In this document: positions 31,700 to 41,537 of the stretch, piece by piece
Layout of the letters: every line of letters begins with the position of its first letter
Numbering within the stretch: position 1 is the first letter of the stretch
Assembly (NCBI RefSeq): GCF_035515035.1
Contig: NZ_DATJCA010000169.1
Span: 6,480 to 70,479 of the forward strand
DNA: 64,000 nucleotides
Reading direction: 5' to 3'
Source of the DNA: Gelidibacter sp035515035
GTDB lineage: Bacteria; Bacteroidota; Bacteroidia; Flavobacteriales; Flavobacteriaceae
The notes under the pieces: model-generated
What the model was told of the DNA's origin: nothing
The model's input: only the letters and a program-made list of their open reading frames with translations
Databases searched by the model: none
Translations under genes and position numbers: made by a program

Positions 31700-32887
31700 A
31701 TGAAATACATACTCACCATCTTAACATTAAGTGTACTCCTTACCTCTTGTGGGAAAGACAAAAAAATCACGGTTGAAAAAGCATTGGAAAGCAACAACCT
31801 AGAAATCATTAGAAAAAAAAGAGCAGAACTTGTTGATGAACAACAACTAATTCATGACAAGATTGTGCGGTTGGATGAAAAAATTTCGGTATTGGACACT
31901 ACTAAAAATGTACCGCTCATTACCACCATTAAAGCTACTCAAGAAGAATTCAATCACGTATTGGAACTTCAGGGAAATGTAACCACTAAAGATTTAATGA
32001 TCATAACCCCTGAGTACAGCGGCATTTTGACTCATGTTTATGTTAAGGAAGGCCAACGGGTGAGCAAAGGCCAATCACTTGGTAAAATTGATGATGGTGG
32101 TTTGAGCCAACAATTGGCGCAACAGCAAATTCAAACGGATTTAGCACAAACCACTTTCGAACGTCAAAAAAGATTATGGGATCAAAAAATTGGAAGTGAA
32201 ATCCAGTATCTTCAAGCCAAATCCACTTATGAAGGTCAAGTGGAAGCGGTTAACCAAATAAAACAACAAATAGCAAAAACAATTGTAAAAGCACCCTTTT
32301 CAGGAACCATTGATGCGGTAATATCCGAACAAGGTAGTGTTGTTGCGGCAGGACAAACCCAATTAATGCGCATTGTCAACTTAGACAATATGTATATTGA
32401 AACTGAAGTTCCTGAGCGTCACCTTAAAAATATTACGGTAGGGAAAGATGTAGAAGTCAATTTCCCAATACTTGGTAAAACACTACTTGCCAAAGTTCGT
32501 CAAACCAGTAATGTGATCAACCCGTCCAACAGAACATTCAAAGCCGAAATTGGTATTCCAAATAAAGAAGGTACGTTTAAACCCAATCTAACGGCACGTC
32601 TAAAAATCAACGATTATACCAATGAAAATGCCATTTTGATTGCGCAGAGCATTATTTCTGAAAATGCCGAAGGTGAGCAATATGTTTATGTGGTTAAAGA
32701 TAAAGACGATAAGAATCAAGGTACAGCTACCCGAGTGATCATCAAAACTGGGCGGACCCAAGGCGATCTGATTGAGGTTTTGGAAGGGATAGAACCTGAT
32801 GCAGAACTGATTAATGAAGGCGCAAGAAGTGTAAAAGACGGCCAAACCGTAGAAGTACTAATACTAGACAACGAACAGAATGACTAA
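31700..32887 (+). CDS. RND efflux periplasmic adaptor (HlyD/AcrA family lipoprotein)
   Basis: The adaptor links the inner-membrane pump to TolC. The 395-residue protein has a lipoprotein signal (SVLLTSCG, lipidated Cys about residue 17). An initial coiled coil (residues 27-70) is followed by biotinyl-lipoyl halves (GILTHVYVKEGQRVSKGQSLGKIDDG and VKAPFSGTIDAVISEQGSVVAAG) around a helical hairpin, then a beta-barrel and membrane-proximal domain. The stop overlaps the pump start by eight bases (32880-32887). Confidence 0.94.
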   Translation: MKYILTILTLSVLLTSCGKDKKITVEKALESNNLEIIRKKRAELVDEQQLIHDKIVRLDEKISVLDTTKNVPLITTIKATQEEFNHVLELQGNVTTKDLMIITPEYSGILTHVYVKEGQRVSKGQSLGKIDDGGLSQQLAQQQIQTDLAQTTFERQKRLWDQKIGSEIQYLQAKSTYEGQVEAVNQIKQQIAKTIVKAPFSGTIDAVISEQGSVVAAGQTQLMRIVNLDNMYIETEVPERHLKNITVGKDVEVNFPILGKTLLAKVRQTSNVINPSNRTFKAEIGIPNKEGTFKPNLTARLKINDYTNENAILIAQSIISENAEGEQYVYVVKDKDDKNQGTATRVIIKTGRTQGDLIEVLEGIEPDAELINEGARSVKDGQTVEVLILDNEQND

Positions 32888-35800
32888 AAAGAAAAAGCAA
32901 GTGGAAAAGGAATTTGGCTTGTCTTCATGGGCAATTACCAATAAAACCACGATGTATGTGTTGATTGCCGTGATTTTCTATTTAGGAATTTCGGCCTTTT
33001 TCAGCATGCCTAGAGAGAGTTTTCCGGAAGTCAACATCACTAAAGTTTTTGTGAGTTCCATTTTCCCTGGAAATACCGCTGAAGATATTGAAAAACTGAT
33101 TACAGATCCGCTCGAAGACCGGCTAAAAACCTTAAGTAATGTGGTGGAGATTACTTCGACCTCTCAAGAGGATTTTTCTATGGTCGTGGTAGAGTTTGAT
33201 GAAAACATTACTGTAGAACAAGCCAAACAAAAGGTAAAGGATGAAATAGATAGTGAAACCGCTAGTGAAGATTGGCCTACATTTAATGACGCCAAAGTGG
33301 TTCCCGATGTCTTTGAAATGAGCCTTTCTGAAGAAATGCCAATTCTTAACATTAATATTTCTGGAGATTATACAGTTGAAAAACTAAAGGAGTTTGCTGA
33401 ATACCTTCAGGATGAAATTGAAGATATTCAAGAAATTAAAAAAGCAGACATTCGTGGTGCTCAAGAAAAAGAGATTGAAGTTGCCGTGGACATCTATAAA
33501 ATGATGGCGTCTCAGGTCACTTTCAATGATATTATTGGCGCCATTAAAAATGGGAATGTGACCATGTCTGCAGGAAATTTAATTGCCAGCGGACAACGAC
33601 GTACCATTCGTATTTTGGGCGAAATTGATTCTCCTAAAGAATTAGAAAACTTTGTCGTAAAGTCAGAAGACGGGAACGCTATCTATCTTAAAGATATTGC
33701 CAAGGTGTCTTTTCAGGAAGAGGACAATACGACGTTTGCACGCGAATTTGGAAATCCGGTCGTCATGCTGGACGTTAAAAAACGTGCCGGAAAGAACATG
33801 GTTGATGCTGTAGAGCAAGTTAAGGTTATTATTGATAATGCTAAGGCTGACGTCTTTCCACAAGATCTCAAGGTGTCTATCGCCAATGACCAATCTACCG
33901 TAACTATTGGCCAGGTAGATGACTTAGTTAACAACATTATTTTTGGCGTCATTCTGGTCGTTACGGTACTGATGTTTTTCTTAGGATTTAAGAATGCTAT
34001 TTTTGTCGGATTTGCGATTCCCATGTCCATGTTCATGTCCTTAATGATCTTGAATCTTTTAGGCCATAGCTTGAATACGATGGTCCTCTTTGGACTGATT
34101 ATGGGCCTTGGAATGTTAGTGGATAACGGCATTGTTGTGGTTGAAAATGTCTATCGATTGATGGATGAAGAAGGCATGACCCGTGTGGAAGCTGCCAAAA
34201 AAGGTATTGGTGAGATTGCTTTTCCAATCATTATTTCAACCGCTACAACAGTGGCGGCATTCATTCCCTTAGGATTATGGCCTGGAATTATGGGTGAATT
34301 CATGATGATTTTACCAATTACCCTATCGGTAGTTCTGGGATCTTCATTATTCGTCGCCATATTTTTCAACTCTGTATTGGTTTCTCAATTTATGAGTATT
34401 GAAGATAAGAACATGCCGTTAAAACGCATTATCGTCATCACAAGTGTGATGGCTATTATCGGGTTGATCGTATTTTTTGTAGCTGGCGAATACCGTGCTC
34501 TCGGATCACTCATGATCTTTACCGCCATTATGCTTTGGGTATATCGTTTCTTCTTAAGAAAATGGGCGAATAACTTTCAAAACAGTACGCTCGTTAAATT
34601 AGAAAACTGGTATGAACGGCAGCTTCGTAGAGCACTCACCGGAAAGATGCCATATGTTTTAAGCCTCGGAACTTTTGCGCTGTTGATTTTGGCGTTTGTT
34701 GGGTTTGGCGCATCCTTGTCATCGCAACGCACAAAAGTGGAGTTCTTTCCAGACAACAAACCCAATCAAATCATTGTATATATTGAGTATCCACAGGGGA
34801 CTGCCATTGAAAAAACCAATGCCATCACCAAACTGATAGAGAATCGTGTCTATGACGTCATAAATGACAAGCAGTATCGGGAAGGCGATTACAACTTTTT
34901 GGTAGAGAGTGCCGTATCTCAAGTTGGTGAAGGTGCCGGAGATCCTCAAGCAGATATGGGGTCCGCTGCTGAAATGCCTCATAAAGCCAAGATTACGGCC
35001 TCCATGCGAGAATATAAATACCGCAAAGGTGCAGACAGTGAATTGTTACGTCAAAAAGTTCAGGAAGCTTTGGTAGGCATCTATCCTGGCGTACTTATAT
35101 CCGTAGAAAAAGACGCGAATGGTCCTCCGGTAGGAGCTCCAATCAATATAGAAATCCAGGGTGAAGATTACAACGAGCTGATTGCAACTGCAGAGAATAT
35201 GCGCGAATTTATAAACGCCAAAAATGTTGCGGGAATTGACGAGCTTAAAATTGATGTTAATAAGGACAAGCCAACCATGCGGGTCATCATTGATCGAGAA
35301 AAAGCTGGCGAACTTGGTGTAAGCGCTTCACAGATTGGACAGCAACTACGTAACTCCATTTTTGGAGCCAAAGCAGGCATTTATAAAGAAGGAGGTGATA
35401 ATTATGATATTTACGTCCGTTTTAATCAAGATAATCGGTATAACATAAACGCACTTTTCAACCAAAATATCACATTTCGGGATAATAAAGGCCAGATAAA
35501 GGACATTCCATTATCTACCCTCATTAAATATGAAAACACTTCAGGGTTTAGTGCGATAAAGCATAAGGGCACTAATCGTGTGGTTACCGTCTATTCAGCG
35601 TTATCTCCTGGATTTACGGATGCCGGCGCCATCGTAGCACAAATTCAAAACGAAATGAAAAGTTTTGAAGGGATGCCCGAGAACATTAAAATTGATTATA
35701 CAGGACAGATTGAAGAACAACAAAAACAAATGACATTTTTGGTTGGAGCGTTTTTAACGGGGCTGGGCCTAATTTTCTTTATCCTTATTTTCCAGTTCAA

Positions 35801-36380
35801 CTCCATATCAAAACCTGCCATTATTATGTTGGCTATATTCTTGAGTTTTATTGGCGTCTTTGGGGGCATCGTCATTACAGGAAGTGCTTTTGTGATTATG
35901 ATGACCATGGTTGGGATTATTTCCTTAGCCGGAATTGTGGTGAATAACGGGGTCGTACTTTTGGATTATGCCGAATTGCTCATTGAGCGTAAAAAATACG
36001 AACTCAACATCGAAAAAACAGATTATTTAGAAATTGAGGACCTTTTTGAAAGTATTGTTAAGGCCGGGAAAGCGCGTTTGCGACCTGTATTATTAACCGC
36101 GATTACCACCATTCTTGGATTGGTGCCTTTGGCCATCGGTCTCAACATTAATTTCTTCTCATTATTTAAAGAATTTGACGCCGATATTTATATGGGTGGT
36201 GATAACGTCGTGTTCTGGGGACCTTTAGCTTGGACGGTTATTTACGGATTGTTGATTGCAACTTTCCTTACGCTGATAGTTGTGCCCATATTATTCTTTT
36301 TGGTGACCACGTTTAAAATGTGGTTGCGTGCTAAGATTAAATCAGTCAATAAAGACCTAGATCAAGAATTGGCAGAATAG
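32880..36380 (+). CDS. RND family multidrug/solute efflux permease (HAE1/AcrB-like)
   Basis: The proton-driven inner-membrane pump is 1166 residues, longer than AcrB (about 1050). The extra length includes an insertion between the two halves (about residues 510-560, two more hydrophobic helices). Features: first helix with NKTTMYVLIAVIFYLGISAFF, the FPGNTAEDIEKLITDPLE docking strand, GLIMGLGMLVDNGIVVVENVYRL with the proton-relay Asp (Asp-Asn instead of Asp-Asp), and the second-half motif SLAGIVVNNGVVLLDYAELLI. Substrate unknown. It ends the operon at a strong terminator. Confidence 0.94.
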   Translation: MTKKKKQVEKEFGLSSWAITNKTTMYVLIAVIFYLGISAFFSMPRESFPEVNITKVFVSSIFPGNTAEDIEKLITDPLEDRLKTLSNVVEITSTSQEDFSMVVVEFDENITVEQAKQKVKDEIDSETASEDWPTFNDAKVVPDVFEMSLSEEMPILNINISGDYTVEKLKEFAEYLQDEIEDIQEIKKADIRGAQEKEIEVAVDIYKMMASQVTFNDIIGAIKNGNVTMSAGNLIASGQRRTIRILGEIDSPKELENFVVKSEDGNAIYLKDIAKVSFQEEDNTTFAREFGNPVVMLDVKKRAGKNMVDAVEQVKVIIDNAKADVFPQDLKVSIANDQSTVTIGQVDDLVNNIIFGVILVVTVLMFFLGFKNAIFVGFAIPMSMFMSLMILNLLGHSLNTMVLFGLIMGLGMLVDNGIVVVENVYRLMDEEGMTRVEAAKKGIGEIAFPIIISTATTVAAFIPLGLWPGIMGEFMMILPITLSVVLGSSLFVAIFFNSVLVSQFMSIEDKNMPLKRIIVITSVMAIIGLIVFFVAGEYRALGSLMIFTAIMLWVYRFFLRKWANNFQNSTLVKLENWYERQLRRALTGKMPYVLSLGTFALLILAFVGFGASLSSQRTKVEFFPDNKPNQIIVYIEYPQGTAIEKTNAITKLIENRVYDVINDKQYREGDYNFLVESAVSQVGEGAGDPQADMGSAAEMPHKAKITASMREYKYRKGADSELLRQKVQEALVGIYPGVLISVEKDANGPPVGAPINIEIQGEDYNELIATAENMREFINAKNVAGIDELKIDVNKDKPTMRVIIDREKAGELGVSASQIGQQLRNSIFGAKAGIYKEGGDNYDIYVRFNQDNRYNINALFNQNITFRDNKGQIKDIPLSTLIKYENTSGFSAIKHKGTNRVVTVYSALSPGFTDAGAIVAQIQNEMKSFEGMPENIKIDYTGQIEEQQKQMTFLVGAFLTGLGLIFFILIFQFNSISKPAIIMLAIFLSFIGVFGGIVITGSAFVIMMTMVGIISLAGIVVNNGVVLLDYAELLIERKKYELNIEKTDYLEIEDLFESIVKAGKARLRPVLLTAITTILGLVPLAIGLNINFFSLFKEFDADIYMGGDNVVFWGPLAWTVIYGLLIATFLTLIVVPILFFLVTTFKMWLRAKIKSVNKDLDQELAE

Positions 36381-36403
36381 ACACAGTCAAATAAAACACC
36401 ATT

Positions 36404-36443
36404 AAAAGACCAACTGATATCCCATTCAGTTGGTCTTTTTTTT
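36404..36443 (+). terminator. Terminator of the efflux operon
   Basis: AAAAGACCAACTGA (36404-36417) pairs perfectly with TCAGTTGGTCTTTT (36426-36439), an 8-nt loop, then more T residues. Confidence 0.9.
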
Positions 36444-36460
36444 ATCGCATCTTGAGATAG

Positions 36461-36637
36461 ATTAAACCATTGTTGGCTGGAATAAAACGATCCACTATAA
36501 CTCGAAAGTCTATAATTCTATATTGGCAGCCTGAAAATCTGCTCCTTAAAATCGCTGGTAAAGAATATGAAAAAACACCTGATTTCATAGAAACTAAAGT
36601 AGCGGCAATAAAATTATACGATTATAACCTGTACTAG
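36461..36637 (+). pseudogene. Possible C-terminal gene remnant
   Basis: An open frame of 58 codons without an ATG runs to TAG at 36635-36637. Its end, RKSIILYWQPENLLLKIAGK and EYEKTPDFIETKVAAIKLYD, has natural-looking protein composition rather than the low-complexity look of the spacer. I cannot assign a family. It sits between two strong terminators (36404-36443 and 36646-36682), with no promoter. It may be what is left of a deleted gene, or chance. Confidence 0.3.
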
Positions 36638-36645
36638 ATAATAAA

Positions 36646-36682
36646 AACACCCTAAATGTTTATGATGACCATTTAGGGTGTT
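36646..36682 (-). terminator. Terminator of the phosphate porin/transporter operon
   Basis: AACACCCTAAATG (36646-36658) pairs perfectly with CATTTAGGGTGTT (36670-36682), loop 11 nt. On the minus strand it is followed by a U-run. Confidence 0.88.
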
Positions 36683-36710
36683 AGGTATTTAGAAGTTAAA
36701 TCCGTTTCTC

Positions 36711-39029
36711 CTACTTCTTGTGTTTTTCAGGAAATGGAATTGGCTTTACAGAGCTGTCATGTGCGTGATAATACTCTTCCAGTAGATTCATTGTAGCCGT
36801 CAACAAGTCCTTTGTTTCTAACAGAATGCTAAAATATAAGGTGGTATTTTTCGGACTTGATTCTTCTGTTCGTGTTCGCTCGACCTGTTTTTGGATCTTG
36901 CCCGTTACAAGAGATACAATTTCCTTTTTCCTGCCTAAAATGATTCCTATTTCCTCAAATGAATGAGATTCAAATGCGTTTCGTGAGTTGTTGAACAAGC
37001 GCTCAAAACGTTCATCCACTTCTTTAAGTTCCTTTATTTGGCTGAACTTTAATTTTTTATGGTTGTTGTGGATGTGTTTATGACTCATTTTAGAAATGTA
37101 TTCCAAAGACTGGGTCATGTCCTGCAAATACCCTAAAATATTGATGTAAAAATTACTGGCGCCAACACTTGAATCGTCTAAGTTTTTAATAAAATAGAAG
37201 ATGTTGTCACGCAGTTCTTCAACCTCATCAGAGAGTTTTCGAACTTGTTTCTTATTTTTCTTCAACAGTGAAAGATCCTGTAAAGCAAGTCCGTTAATAG
37301 CGTTGGTGTAAATCCTATTCCCACGTTTGATAACATTGGCAATGTTCTTTGCACTTTCATGAATCACGCCTTGTACAGAACTGCTTTCGGTTTTGTTCAA
37401 ACGATCTTCAGCTTTCGTTTCCTTCACCTTTTCTCTATGTGCAATGGAACTTTTGATCAGCAAGCCAAATGCAACCAACAATAAAATCGGGAACATGACC
37501 TTGATATTCAAATTCAGTAAGTAGGCCACTAAAGCCGCTGAAAGGAAGGCACTGATAGCGGTAAAAAACCATCCACCAATCACATTGATCACACCTGCCA
37601 CTCTATACACAGCACTTTCAGCTCCCCACGCACGGTCGGCCAGGGATGATCCCATAGCAACCATAAATGTAACGTAGGTTGTGGATAAAGGCAATTTCCA
37701 AGACGTTGCAATGGCAATCAAAACAGCAGCAACCATAAGGTTTACAGCAGCTCTTACCAAGTCAAAAGAAGGTAATTCGTGTACTTTATCCCTTGCCAAT
37801 TGAATGACAGGAGGCTCAAACTGCTTATCTATTTTAGCTTCCCAAGATTTGGGCAAGATATATGAGGATGCTTGTGACAATCCCATCGCTATCCTAACGA
37901 AGATTCTTGATAAAAAATTGGGTTGAAAACGTTCTTTAGTATCCCCTTGACTTGAAAGGTCAATAGAAGTTTTTACCACATTTTTCGCCTTAGAGGAAAA
38001 CCAAAGGGTCAATACCATAATGACACCTGCCAAGAACAATAATAAAGTAGGAGTTGAAGCGGATTCGCCCAAACTCTTCATGGAAAATTCTGAGGCCGAC
38101 AGACCAAGCGTATTGACCGCCGGATCCATGAAATCAGTATAGGCCTGAAATGCCCCAATTGTAGGCCCGATAAAGTTGACCAAGTCATTCCCCGCAAAAG
38201 CTAATGCCAATGCAAAAGTACCTACCAAAATGACCAACTTATAGATATTAGTCTTAAAAAACTCAATCAGGGCGTAGGACAATATGACCCAAAAAGTAAA
38301 ACTGATGGTCACGATATATAATGCTTGATGCTCTAAAAACGCTTTTATGGTTTCACCTCCAATAAGATCATAACTTTGGCTGGCAAAATTGGTGCCCCCA
38401 ATACCTTTTATGAAAATGAAATAAGTTATTGAAGTCAAAGCAAAACCTCCAAATAGCGCCCCCACCCAATTCGCTTTCCTTTCAAAATCGTAAGAAAGCA
38501 AGAGTCTGGCCACCCATTGTACAAAGGCACCAATAGAAAATGCCACCACGACAGAAAGCAAAATTCCGAAGATAATTTCCGATACCTTATCTGTATTGAT
38601 ATAATCCAGGACTTCCATATAACCTCCACCACTATGACTTATTTTAATCAAGGTCATCGCAACAGACGCACCTAGTAGCTCAAATACAATTGATACCGTT
38701 GTGGAAGTGGGCAGCCCAATGGAGTTAAAGAAATCTAACAGTAAAATATCAGTGAGCATGACCGCCATAAAAATGATCATAATTTCGCTGAACATAAATT
38801 GCTCAGGATGGAAAATCCCATTACGAGCTATTTCCATCATCCCACTTGAAAATATCGCACCAATTCCAATTCCAAGACTCGCCACGATCATTAACGTTCG
38901 AAAAGAAACTGCTTTTGAACCCATCGCCGAATTTAAAAAATTCACGGCATCATTGCTGACACCAACCACCAAATCAGCAACTGCTAAAATGGCTAAGGCA
39001 ATGATCATGTATAAGTAAATATTGTCCAT
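36711..39029 (-). CDS. Inorganic phosphate transporter (PiT family) with C-terminal PhoU-like domain
   Basis: The 772-residue protein imports phosphate with protons or sodium. It carries two PiT repeats: VGVSNDAVNFLNSAMGSKAVSFR at the N-terminus and AFAGNDLVNFIGPTIGAF in the middle, with the conserved G-x-N-D-x-x-N signature. About eleven membrane helices reach residue 530. The last 220 residues are soluble and helical (AKNIANVIKRGNRIYTNAINGL, QDMTQSLEYISKMSHKHIHN), resembling PhoU, which could sense phosphate or gate transport. Such fusions are common in Bacteroidota. It lies 69 bp downstream of the porin gene, same strand. Confidence 0.9.
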   Translation of the reverse strand: MDNIYLYMIIALAILAVADLVVGVSNDAVNFLNSAMGSKAVSFRTLMIVASLGIGIGAIFSSGMMEIARNGIFHPEQFMFSEIMIIFMAVMLTDILLLDFFNSIGLPTSTTVSIVFELLGASVAMTLIKISHSGGGYMEVLDYINTDKVSEIIFGILLSVVVAFSIGAFVQWVARLLLSYDFERKANWVGALFGGFALTSITYFIFIKGIGGTNFASQSYDLIGGETIKAFLEHQALYIVTISFTFWVILSYALIEFFKTNIYKLVILVGTFALALAFAGNDLVNFIGPTIGAFQAYTDFMDPAVNTLGLSASEFSMKSLGESASTPTLLLFLAGVIMVLTLWFSSKAKNVVKTSIDLSSQGDTKERFQPNFLSRIFVRIAMGLSQASSYILPKSWEAKIDKQFEPPVIQLARDKVHELPSFDLVRAAVNLMVAAVLIAIATSWKLPLSTTYVTFMVAMGSSLADRAWGAESAVYRVAGVINVIGGWFFTAISAFLSAALVAYLLNLNIKVMFPILLLVAFGLLIKSSIAHREKVKETKAEDRLNKTESSSVQGVIHESAKNIANVIKRGNRIYTNAINGLALQDLSLLKKNKKQVRKLSDEVEELRDNIFYFIKNLDDSSVGASNFYINILGYLQDMTQSLEYISKMSHKHIHNNHKKLKFSQIKELKEVDERFERLFNNSRNAFESHSFEEIGIILGRKKEIVSLVTGKIQKQVERTRTEESSPKNTTLYFSILLETKDLLTATMNLLEEYYHAHDSSVKPIPFPEKHKK

Positions 39030-39098
39030 AATATCGTATAAAATAGTTTACAAATATCCTGACAGTTTTTGAAGGACATGTTACCTAAATGTTATTTT

Positions 39099-40301
39099 TT
39101 AAAAATGAATGGCAAATTGTAATCGCCACAGTAATTGGTCATTTGAAAAATTCATGGTTAAATAGCTCACATCAGATTGCACTTTTAATTTATGACCTAT
39201 AATGTATTTTGAAACCCCTAAAGTGTACTGATTTTGAGCATTATCAGATGTAATATCTTTATCAAAGTCTATGTTTGTATATCTTCCTGAAACTTCCCAA
39301 TTGCTTTCAAATAGATAACCTGCCTGAAAATTCAGTCCGTTTCCTATCTGGACGGCATCCCCAGTAAGCGTTCCGTCAGAATTCTTCGCCAGCGGATCGG
39401 CAGCTGTTCTATCGGCATATTCCGCCATCAGTGAAAATCCTTGATATTTAAACATGGCATCAATAAAAACGGTTGAAATATTCGTTTCAAAAAAACCGGT
39501 ATCTGTCACCATATATGATCCTTGGTTACTTCCAGTTTTGACTGCATTGTTATTGAAATCATACGTAAAGCCCACAGCTAATTTAGGCGTGTCCTCTCGG
39601 TAGATATCACTACCTATATAATCTCCGTTTTTTGTGAAATTGCCGAAAGGAAGAAGTTCCAATCGTGATGTGTATTGAAAACCACCAAGGTTACCAGAGG
39701 TAATGTTGCGTCCTTCGCCCTGAGACCATGCAAATGCCTCCTTAACGACAAACTTTTCAGAAAGTTTAAAATGATGTCTTAATTGAAATCCAAGATCCCG
39801 ATCAATATTATAATTACCGTTCAAAAGTGACCTATCCACCATCTGAAGATTGCCTGAAGATATGATATGGTCCCTATTCCCTGGAAGTTTCGTCTGTCCG
39901 AACCATAATTCGAAGTTTTGATAAAAATTCCATTTCATAACGGCGTCTAAAATATAGCGAGGTGCATTAGAGGTATATTCCGAACCTCCAGAAATATCCC
40001 TATTGGAAAGACCGATTGCTATTTTATAAGTTAATTTGGGGGAGTAGGCAAAACCATCAAGTTTGAGGCGTGCCCTTCTGATTAAAAAACTCGTTTGTTC
40101 ATTAGCAAAACTGGCGTCTTCCTCTTCCCATTGTGAGAATCCCTGAAACTGCATTTGCATCCCTACCTTCATGGACCACGTACTGTCTTTTCCTTTAAGA
40201 TTAAGAATACCCTCTCCAAACTTAGGAGCATACATATCCTGAGCATGCACAATTGAAGCTGTAACAAAAAACAATACCAAAAGTGCTGGTCGAAATGCCA
40301 T
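39099..40301 (-). CDS. Porin, phosphate-selective OprP/OprO family
   Basis: The 400-residue outer-membrane protein has a signal peptide (residues 1-20, FFVTASIVHAQD) and a porin O/P barrel: FLIRRARLKLDGFAYSPKLTYKIAIGLSNRD, WFGQTKLPGNRD, FQLRHHFKLSEKF and the terminal strand LLWRLQFAIHF. The neighbouring phosphate transporter makes phosphate or polyphosphate passage the best guess. The two genes probably form an operon that carries phosphate across both membranes. No PHO box could be recognised by eye upstream. Confidence 0.85.
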   Translation of the reverse strand: MAFRPALLVLFFVTASIVHAQDMYAPKFGEGILNLKGKDSTWSMKVGMQMQFQGFSQWEEEDASFANEQTSFLIRRARLKLDGFAYSPKLTYKIAIGLSNRDISGGSEYTSNAPRYILDAVMKWNFYQNFELWFGQTKLPGNRDHIISSGNLQMVDRSLLNGNYNIDRDLGFQLRHHFKLSEKFVVKEAFAWSQGEGRNITSGNLGGFQYTSRLELLPFGNFTKNGDYIGSDIYREDTPKLAVGFTYDFNNNAVKTGSNQGSYMVTDTGFFETNISTVFIDAMFKYQGFSLMAEYADRTAADPLAKNSDGTLTGDAVQIGNGLNFQAGYLFESNWEVSGRYTNIDFDKDITSDNAQNQYTLGVSKYIIGHKLKVQSDVSYLTMNFSNDQLLWRLQFAIHF

Positions 40302-40467
40302 TAATCAGAGTTCTTTTTCAACGACAAAGAACTGACTTTAATGTTAACTTAACGTTTCCTAATCGTTAAGATTTTTAAAAAACACCTAAGGTGAACATAT
40401 CCTTTCTCAAGAAATTAAACCGAAAAAGTTGTGTTTACATCAGGCTTGTAGAATTATAAGCTTCTTT

Positions 40468-41100
40468 CTACTGTCCATTAAAGGTATTCATTGTAATGTT
40501 TACACCTGCCGTTCCAAAAGATTTTATGAGCTCAAAGGCCTTGTCCAGGCGTTCTGGTAATTTCGCTTCTTCTTCTGGGGTCCATTCTCCCAAAACATAA
40601 TCTACTTGTCGACCTTTACTAAAGGCATCACTAATACCAAACCTAAAACGGTTGTAATTGATAGTTTGCAATTTGTCTTGCGTGTCCTTTAATCCATTAT
40701 GGCCACCATCACTACCTTTGGTCTTTAGGCGAATGGTGCCGAAAGGTAAATTCAAATCATCAGTAATTACCAATAGGTTTTCAAGGGGAATATTCTCTTT
40801 GTTCAGCCAATACACGATGGCCTTCCCGCTTAAATTCATGTAGGTGCTAGGTTTTAATAAAATAAACTGTCGCCCTTTAAATCTATATATGGCCACGTCT
40901 CCTAATTTTTGGGTCTCAAAACTCAAACCTTCTTTTTTGACTAAATGGTCCAAGATTCTGAAACCAATATTATGACGTGTGTTGGCATAATCACTACCAA
41001 TATTACCTAAACCTACAATGAGATATTTTTTCATGGTATTTTCTTCAACAGGTGTTGCGTTTTTTGAAGAACTAAAAAATTTGCGTAAATAACTTAGCAT
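40468..41100 (-). CDS. pth: Peptidyl-tRNA hydrolase
   Basis: Pth frees peptides from prematurely released peptidyl-tRNA. KKYLIVGLGNIGSDYANTRHNIGFRILD contains the substrate Asn and the catalytic His. FILLKPSTYMNLSGKAIVYW, LNLPFGTIRLKTKGSDGGHNGLKD and the C-terminal FRFGISD region complete the family features. The core is 188 residues. The annotated start at 41100 adds a 22-residue basic N-terminus (MLSYLRKFFSSSKN) that also occurs in related flavobacterial proteins; translation could instead begin at 41034 (MKKYLIVGLGN). Confidence 0.94.
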   Translation of the reverse strand: MLSYLRKFFSSSKNATPVEENTMKKYLIVGLGNIGSDYANTRHNIGFRILDHLVKKEGLSFETQKLGDVAIYRFKGRQFILLKPSTYMNLSGKAIVYWLNKENIPLENLLVITDDLNLPFGTIRLKTKGSDGGHNGLKDTQDKLQTINYNRFRFGISDAFSKGRQVDYVLGEWTPEEEAKLPERLDKAFELIKSFGTAGVNITMNTFNGQ

Positions 41101-41268
41101 TTAAGTTCTATATTAAATTTTACTACAGTGAAAATAACCTTTTATGAGAAAAGTTTCGGAATTTATCCGGTAAACAATCTTCAATGGGAAAAACAAAAGA
41201 TATTAACGGGAGCTTAGTTCCCACCAAAATGGCGGGATTATCCCGAAAATTATCGGACAACAATTCTA

Positions 41269-41475
41269 TTCCTACGCGCCTTCGGTTTTTAACAAAAACA
41301 GATAGTAGCATAAAACTTAGAGATCCCGATAAAGGCGGGATTGGTTCATCCAACATATTCCAATCCGCCTTCGGCTTTTAACACTACAGATTGTAGCATA
41401 GAATTTAAAGATCCCGCCAAAATGCGGGATTAGTTCAATCAGCAAAACTCAATGCGCTTCGCTTTTAAGTTTTGG
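41269..41475. repeat. Degenerate tandem repeats of about 88 bp
   Basis: Unit A (41269-41354) and unit B (41357-41442) align along their whole length. Each has ATTCC, then GCCTTCGG-TTTTAAC, AGAT-GTAGCATA, AGATCCCG, GCGGGATT-GTTCA in order. A third partial unit (AATGCGCTTCGCTTTTAAG, 41451 on) and a partial unit upstream (GGCGGGATTATCCCG, 41231-41245) extend the array. It fills the 437-bp spacer between pth and the L25 gene, which has no other gene. Confidence 0.75.
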
Positions 41476-41483
41476 GTTTCACT

Positions 41484-41517
41484 AAAAAAAGCATCCTGAA
41501 TGAACAGAATGCTTTTA
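41484..41517 (-). terminator. Terminator of the L25/CTC gene
   Basis: AAAGCATCCTG and CAGAATGCTTT pair with one mismatch. On the minus strand a U-run follows (A7 at 41484-41490). Confidence 0.65.
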
Positions 41518-41537
41518 AATATGTTGTGAAACAAGAT

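Noticed and set aside
33713..34132. 139-codon ORF opposite the RND pump gene
   Set aside because: Antisense shadow; no promoter or start context, and the composition mirrors the pump's membrane helices.
41123..41381. ORFs on both strands in the repeat region
   Set aside because: They run through degenerate tandem repeats and hairpins; no family resemblance and no promoter box.
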